64,000 bases of DNA. Source: Diabrotica undecimpunctata. Taxonomy: Eukaryota; Arthropoda; Insecta; Coleoptera; Chrysomelidae. The stretch is taken from positions 132,896,476 through 132,960,475 of the forward strand of contig NC_092806.1 of NCBI RefSeq assembly GCF_040954645.1. The letters are read 5' to 3'. Below, piece by piece: positions 57,801 through 64,000 of this stretch. Both the position numbers and the translations under genes were made by a program. The notes beneath the pieces are model-generated. The model saw only the letters and a program-made list of their open reading frames with translations. It did not search any database and had not been told where the DNA came from. The first letter of the stretch is position 1. Each line of letters opens with the position of its first letter.

Positions 57801-60200
57801 GTTACCTATGTTTCCCATTACACTAAAGACTGTTAATAATTTCGAATATTGTTGTGAACTTCTTCATTTGTCCGTTGAAGCACGTCATTAATTTCTTTGT
57901 TTCATTGTATACCTTTTCAGTTTCATTTAGTTCTTTTGTGCGGTTGGAGCGTTGATAGTTCTACTCTTTGTTGTTTTTGGAGTGTTATTTATTTTCCGTT
58001 TTGGCACTTTTCAGCAGCCCCTGTAATTTAAGGTGCGCACTTCACCGCTGTTTGCCATTTGGGGTTTGTGCTTTTGTGCTTAAAATTCCCATTGCCTCAA
58101 TGCTTTTGCCTTGTAATTCTTCCACAATACTTTTTGTGTCTGTGGATTCGTGTAGGCCCCTGATGACCCCTGATGACACCTGATGACTAGGACATGCTGT
58201 GTGTCATTGCTGAGTCTGAATATCTACCCACATTTTACCAGACTTATCTATCTTGTGGATAGACTTTGGTTACTTTTGCTTTTATTGTATTCCCCGTCTA
58301 TTTCTTTTAGCCTAACTGTCCTTGTGATTATTTTCTAGGAATTGTTCTCAAATGCTTCCTCCATATCGAGAAATGCCTTACCTCAAACCGTTTATATTTA
58401 ATTGTATTTGCTTCTACTTTTGACAACATATAGACATCAGTATTGTCGGTTTTTAGGAATTTACCTTTTTTCTGCCCAGTTTTTTCAAATTTAGGTATAA
58501 AAACCACCCTTATGAGTTTTCACGCTTTTGTATGTACCCCAGTCCTAGGGTAGCCAGTAGTATCATACATATTTTTTTTGAATAGAAGTTCTTTTTTTTT
58601 GTATTAAATAAATTGGGTGATTATCATCATGACGGTAATATTATAATAAATATGGACTCATTTAGAAAAAGCGCAATTAGAGTACAAGGTGGAATTTATG
58701 TACATTTAAATAGCCAAATTACTTTGTGAAATACGCGTATTCGTAGCGAATCTAATAATTTTTAATGTTCTCTTTTACAAAATAACTAGTTTTTCTCTAA
58801 GAAATGCTGATTGTAATCTGAGTTGTTTATTCTTATTATTAATGATTATAATAAATATCGTCTTGCATTTGAATTTCTAGTTACAAAAAAACATCCTAAA
58901 GTGCAGTACGAATACCATTTACATATAATTCTCTCACTGAATGTAAATTACAAAATTAAAAAGTTTGACGCATTTGTGAGTACAACCATAGCAAAATAAT
59001 TGCATATCACAGATTAAATTAAGTCATAAATACATACTACCAACAATATGACAAAAATATACAATATAAGTTATGATTTAAAGCTTAAATTTACTGCAGG
59101 AAAAAGCGGTTATAAAAAAAGTATCTAATTTTTTTTTAAATATACTATAATAAAAACTTTTGTTTATATTATAGTTTTGATGTTTTGAGCAGGTTTAAGA
59201 TCAGTATTCTTTACATTTATAAACTGTTATCAATTTCAAACGTTTTGTGTGCTACAGAAACATAGAATATTCTTACATCTGACATTTTAGAAAATCATGA
59301 ATAATATCACATCGCTTATCACCAGAGAGTAAATTTAGTCACTATTATCAGTATTTACAATTTACTATTTCTTATTCTTTTTATATAGACATGACTCTGT
59401 CTGTTTTTCAATGTGCCTCCAGTAGTCGTTTCATCGTTTTCTTGGTCTTCTTACTGATCGTCTTCTTATTGATAATTTACTATTTGAAGCAGAAAAATAT
59501 CGAATAAATGTCTCACTGTCCATATTTGGCGCAGTTCTCTCTACTGCCTTTCCTTTTTATGAACCGTTGGAGGAAAAATATTTGAAGGCATCAGAAAGTA
59601 TTTTAAGGACACCAACAAGAAAGAGACTTATAAATGATAAGAGTTAAGTGTAAGTTATAAGAGACTTAGAAAATATTAGATTAATTTAAACTTAGGGGTT
59701 GGAGTTTTTCTTATATTAATGGATCTTTCAAATTTTTTGTGTTTTAAATGCTTACAACTGGTAAAATTAAAAATACATCCTAATTCAAATGTATATCTAA
59801 TATAAACTTTTTTTCTAGAGAAACATGGAATACTTTAGGAAAATATCTGTAACTGGACGGCAAAAATATTTTTAAATTCCAAAATGGCCCAATTTAATAG
59901 ATGGTCGGTGTTAAAACTCTTCGAAGTTGTAAGTATCTTGCTTAATTTTTATAAAATAAAAAAATGTTAAAACATTATTTATATTTTCGACATTTTATTT
60001 TTTAAAATGTTTCTTAAATAAATTTACACTAAATAAATAATATCGAAGCGAGAAATAATTTCATCACAAACGTAGATGATCATACGTCAAATAACTGTCA
60101 AAGTTAAACTTGATAATTAAAAGTTCTCCTATTAGTTTTTAATAATTGTGTGTATATTAAACAGTATTTAATAGTTATATTACAATTAATAAGTATTCAA
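57801..60200. other. Mostly AT-rich interval; possible decayed RT and a mini-repeat
   Basis: TGATGACNCC is repeated three times in tandem at 58161-58188. On the minus strand 58300-58530 reads VVFIPKFEKTGQKKGKFL, weakly like the IPKPGK block before the polymerase of R1 or Jockey elements. 59395-59480 on the minus strand resembles RTE-like C-terminal text but is too short to call. 58560-59380 and 59500-60200 show nothing. Confidence 0.35.
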
Positions 60201-60204
60201 GATT

Positions 60205-60272
60205 CCCATTCAGGTAGCCAACGGAGTGGTACGGTGGTTAACGTGTACGGAGTGTAAATAGCTCCCCCCTAA
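60205..60272 (+). promoter_or_regulatory. Probable 5' end and leader of the I-like element
   Basis: Base composition changes at about 60205 from AT-rich flank to GC-rich text (GTAGCCAACGGAGTGGTACG). CATTCAGG at the border resembles an initiator. I-group elements carry an internal promoter at their 5' end, and this short leader fits that. The exact first base is not known because the 3' end and target duplication are outside the window. Confidence 0.35.
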
Positions 60273-61715
60273 ATGGGGGAAGCTTTAAAAAGAAAGACGC
60301 CGTTAGGTGTAACTATTAAACAGACAATGAGTGCAAATAACTCTAAAAGTGATGCGGAGTCAGGAAATTATTTATCGGTCCCCGTACAAGACATGGATAC
60401 CACTTTAAGTTCTGAGACAACAGCTGAAACCAGTCGTCAGGTCATTAGTGATAAAGAAAAGGATATTTATAAACAAAATAAAACACCTAAAGTTTTTAAT
60501 CTAAGAAATGGAGATAAGTATAATTTGAGTAATATTTGTGTTTTTATCGAACGAAAAAATATTGAAAATGCCGGCCGTCTTCATCCCTTATTTGTGGGAG
60601 ATATCTTACACAAAAAACTAAATGTTAACAATATTAACCAAATTAGATCTGTTGGAAAAAATAGAATAAAAGTTAGTCTAAAAACATGTTCTGATGCCAA
60701 TGCTTTAGTAAACAATCCTCTTTTATCAGAAAATGATCTTGTAGCGTTTATACCAAATCATTTATTAGAAATTAAGGGTTTGATAAAAGATATTGATACT
60801 CAATTCGATACGAAATATATTTTAGATAACATAAAATCTCCTTCAACAGTAGTTGATGTTAAACGTACACATCGTAGAATAGAAAAGGATGGTGATATAC
60901 AGTATGTCCCCAAAAAAACCATTATTGTAACTTTTGAAGGGAACACTTTACCTAATTATATTTCAATAAATAGTGTATATTTTTCGGTGGAGCGGTTTTT
61001 TAGCAGAGTTACACAGTGCTTCAGATGTCTACGCTATGGTCACATTTCTAGGCAATGTAAAAATATTGAAGAGTTATGTATTAAGTGTAGTAATGTAAAA
61101 GCTGAAAACCATGTTTGTCACGATTCAGAAATTCGCTGTTTATATTGTAAAACAAATGACCACGTTTCTATTTCAAGAAAATGTCCTCATTATGAAAAAC
61201 AACGTAAAATTAAGAATGTTATGGTTGAACAAAATATTTCCTTTATTGAGGCAAAAGAATATTGTGAAATGTCTTATTCTGGTATATCTGTAAACAATAG
61301 TTTTTCTATTTTATCCAACTCCAATTTTCCGCCTTTACCAGCGATTGAATCTAAGTCTGGAAATTCTAACTCCCTTTTACACTCAAATTTTAAGAATAAT
61401 AGCAATTACGTTTTGCCCACCCATCCTACACGAAGTCCTACCGGCCATAGCAATAAAAAACGTCGAATTTCTAGTGACACTCCTCCTCCACAACCGATGT
61501 TTCCGTTTCAGTTTGGCCCTAATCAACCACTGCCTCGAAATAATAATCCACCAAATTATCAAAATTTAAATAACAAAAACATTGTAAAGTCAATTGCAGA
61601 TTTTATAGTTGAATTTTTAAAAGGTATTCATACCATTGAAGATATCAAAAATTTGAATAATGATTTAATTCAAACAGGAATAAATAAAGTGTTGGAGGGC
61701 ACATGTAAAAAGTAA
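60273..61715 (+). CDS. I-like retrotransposon ORF1, gag-like nucleic-acid-binding protein (intact)
   Basis: The 480-residue frame starts at ATG 60273, the first in frame after an upstream stop. Residues 1-75 are polar and probably disordered. About 80-245 hold a globular part (VFIERKNIENAGRLHPLFVG through TIIVTFEGNTLPNYI) with an RNA-recognition-like look. Three zinc knuckles follow at about 249-306: CFRCLRYGHISRQC (CX2CX4HX4C), CIKCSNVKAENHVC and CLYCKTNDHVSISRKC. The last 130 residues are Asn/Pro-rich with a basic KKRR cluster. ORF1 proteins of this kind coat the element RNA and help carry it to the target. No stop or frameshift, unlike nearly everything else here. An older relative is at 5297-6245. 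Confidence 0.9.
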   Translation: MGEALKRKTPLGVTIKQTMSANNSKSDAESGNYLSVPVQDMDTTLSSETTAETSRQVISDKEKDIYKQNKTPKVFNLRNGDKYNLSNICVFIERKNIENAGRLHPLFVGDILHKKLNVNNINQIRSVGKNRIKVSLKTCSDANALVNNPLLSENDLVAFIPNHLLEIKGLIKDIDTQFDTKYILDNIKSPSTVVDVKRTHRRIEKDGDIQYVPKKTIIVTFEGNTLPNYISINSVYFSVERFFSRVTQCFRCLRYGHISRQCKNIEELCIKCSNVKAENHVCHDSEIRCLYCKTNDHVSISRKCPHYEKQRKIKNVMVEQNISFIEAKEYCEMSYSGISVNNSFSILSNSNFPPLPAIESKSGNSNSLLHSNFKNNSNYVLPTHPTRSPTGHSNKKRRISSDTPPPQPMFPFQFGPNQPLPRNNNPPNYQNLNNKNIVKSIADFIVEFLKGIHTIEDIKNLNNDLIQTGINKVLEGTCKK

Positions 61716-64000
61716 CCTTCACTCCATTACCAAAGACATTAAATATTTGTCAGTGGAATGCACGTTCTGCTGTTTCGAATAAAAATAGTCTAATGCATTA
61801 TCTTGTAAATAATAATATTGATGTAGCAATAATAAGTGAAACATGGTTTGAACCCAAAAAAGTATATAGTTTCGTAGGTTATAATGTAATTCGTAAAGAT
61901 AGACAAGATGGTTTTTCAGGAATTTGCATTTTGGTCAAAAAGTCGATTTCACACCTAGAATTAAGCATAGTTTCCAATTTTAATGTCGATCTTCTTGTTT
62001 GTGGTATTAATATCAAATTCAACAATAAAACTTTAAGTATAATTTCCGTTTATAGGTCACCGGATATTAAAACCAACACAACTGATTGGGTAAATATTTT
62101 TTCGCAGTTTTCAACTCCATGTATTATTGGTGGGGATTTTAACGCGCATCATGCTACTTGGGGATCCCATAAAAACGATTCTATTGGTAAACAACTCATT
62201 GAAGCAAGCAATAATTGTGATTTTGTAGTTATGAATACTGGCGAACCCACGTGTATTACCCGGCCAGGATGCAATGATTCTATGATAGATGTTACCTTTT
62301 GCTCCTCGGACGTAGCTAGTGATATAGATTGGGCAGTTTACTCTGACACACTTGGATCGAATCATTTTATGATAAAAATAACTCTTGCAATGCAGCAAAT
62401 TCCGCAGGACATCACAATTCCGCGATATAGATGGAACCTAAAAGGAGCTAATTGGGAACAATATAAAGAGTTTGTGGAAGACTACTTTTATAAATTTACT
62501 GATGCAGAATATCCAACCACCAAAGAAAAATATGCATTCTTAATCAATTGTATAAATAATGCGGCACAAAGAACTTTAAAAGAATACAGACCGTTTAAGT
62601 GCAAAAATCGAACACCTTCACCTTGGTGGGATGCAGAATGTGACAACATAATTTCTGAAAGGAAACATGTACTGCAAGTATACAAAGAAAACCCCACAAA
62701 AGATAATTTTCTTGCATACCAAAAATGCATGGCACTTACTAAACGAACATTAAAAGAAAAAGCTAAAAAAAGTTGGATTGAATGGTGTTCCAATCTCAAC
62801 AAAAATACTCCAACTAGCATGATATGGAAACAAGCAAAAAAAATGAATCGTAAAACAATAAACATTGGTAAGCCACATAATGATGATTTAATAGATGAGT
62901 TTTTTAATCATGTAGCTCCCCAGACTGTTCCTTTCACTGTAAATATCGAACATACGATCTTAGATAAAAAACATTTTTTGGCAAATAATTTTCACATTAA
63001 TGAACTAAATTATGCTTTAAGAAATAAAAAAAGTACTGCCCCGGGTTTTGATCAAATAAAGTATCCGATGTTAGAGAACCTACCAATTATAGCAAAAAGT
63101 TTTCTTCTACAAATTTTTGATGAGATGCTTGCAGGTGAGTGCATTGAAGATTTTAGGAAAATTATAATCACACCGATTCCTAAACAAGGTAAAGACCCTA
63201 ACTTGGCCCATTCTTATAGACCAATTTCTCTGCTATCATGTGTGCAAAAAACTTTCGAACGTATGATAAAACATAGGCTGGAATGGTGGCTACATAAAAA
63301 AGACCTGCTTACGCCCTGTCAATTTGCATACAAAAGAGGAGTGGGTACGCTAGATGCACTTACAACCTTAGTAACAAATATTCAAAATAATTTCTCTAGA
63401 AATAACTTTCTTCCAACAATTTTTATTGATATTGAGAAAGCATATGACACCTTAAACTTAAATATTTTGAGTAAAAAAATGATTATTGATTTTAACATTC
63501 CTAAGGCAATAGTGTATGCTATTATCGGATTATATTCAGAAAGACATGTTTATGTCAGGGATTTTAACAACCATTTATTAGGCCCAAGATATGTTTTCAC
63601 AGGAATTCCACAAGGAGCTGTCTTAAGTCCTTTTCTTTTCAATTTATACACAGCTGACCTACATAAATTAAAGTTGGAAAAATATCCTTTTAAGATCATC
63701 CAATATGCAGATGACTTCTGCATTTACTGTGAAACAAAGAAGAGAGATGAAGCTTTTGGATTTTTAATGGATACCTACAACGTTGTAGAAATATGGTTGG
63801 AAGAAAATCACCTTCAGCTGTCGGCCACAAAATCAGCAGTGACCATTTTCAGTAGACATAATATTCCCAATATCGAAACATTTATAGTAAAACAGCGAGA
63901 AATTCCTTTTAAAAAGGTAATTAAATATTTGGGCATTATACTGGATCACAAGCTCACATGGAAATTTCACATAGAATATATGTTAAATAGATGTGAAAAA
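61709..64000 (+). CDS. I-like retrotransposon ORF2, endonuclease and reverse transcriptase (open to window edge)
   Basis: The frame (position 61709 onward) is open for 764 codons and runs off the window. The endonuclease starts LNICQWNARSAVSNK, has ISETWF, GGDFNAHHATWGSH (codons about 140-153) and ends near LGSNHFMIKITL, where the usual SDH reads SNH. The polymerase has KKSTAPGFDQIKYPMLE, PIPKQGKD, YRPISLLSCVQKTFE, TIFIDIEKAYDTLNL, TGIPQGAVLSPFLFNLYTAD, QYADDFCIYCE (YADD, codons about 666-669) and KYLGIILDHKLTWKFHI. RNase H should follow, as in the left copy. The first in-frame ATG usable without an immediate stop is 61793, inside the endonuclease, so the start is unusual. It overlaps the end of ORF1 by a few bases. 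Confidence 0.9.

Overview
This window is intergenic or intronic DNA from a repeat-laden, AT-rich animal genome, almost certainly an insect. The evidence is the set of transposon families: non-LTR retrotransposons of I-like, RTE-like, Jockey-like and CR1-like types, R2-like elements with a restriction-like endonuclease, piggyBac, hAT, mariner, PIF/Harbinger with a MADF partner gene, Crypton-type recombinases and solo LTRs. A beetle with a large genome (a leaf beetle, for example) would fit, but that is inference from family composition only. I see no complete host protein-coding gene, no rRNA or tRNA that I can support, and no CRISPR, operon or other prokaryotic signal. Two short candidate host exons on the + strand (ending at 31711, and 46492-46557) are weak.

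Layout. 1-6250: RTE-like fragment, Crypton fragment, a 5'-truncated I-like copy with an (ATC)n tail, a foldback element, a decayed Crypton, a decayed PIF/Harbinger (MADF exon on +, transposase tail on -) and a decayed I-like ORF1. 6760-17113: an RTE-like pseudogene, a transposase-like gene fragment (8344-9094, family unnamed here), an RNase H-bearing non-LTR element on + (10135-11990), and a second copy of that element on - (14647-17113) split by a CR1-like insertion. 18065-25125: a three-level nest in which piggyBac is split by a 5.2-kb hAT, which is itself split by a truncated RTE. 25730-31000: RTE-like and piggyBac pseudogenes, then another copy of the unnamed transposase-like gene cut by a solo LTR. 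34785-36595: an R2-like element whose endonuclease domain is split by an RTE. 38171-44960: RTE remnants, a second solo LTR and a 550-bp inverted repeat. 47570-57800: RTE pieces, a full-length dead mariner, a nearly open Jockey-like element with a 1-kb 3' UTR ending in (TG)n, and a second, RT-deleted copy of it. 60205-64000: the youngest-looking element, an I-like retrotransposon with an intact ORF1 and an ORF2 that is open to the window edge.

Several insertions can be undone on paper by target-site duplications, giving a relative chronology. The clearest are the hAT in piggyBac (8-9 bp), RTE in hAT (14 bp), RTE in R2-like (12 bp) and solo LTR in the transposase-like gene (4 bp); in the last two the host reading frame is continuous across the junction. 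The I-like family is represented at both edges: the left copy begins at the same residues (RCEK) where the right copy runs off the window. I did not find a new defence, signalling or metabolic system. The most unusual items are the unnamed transposase-like family (three copies), the start of I-like ORF2 without a usable AUG, the 550-bp inverted repeat, and the nested history.
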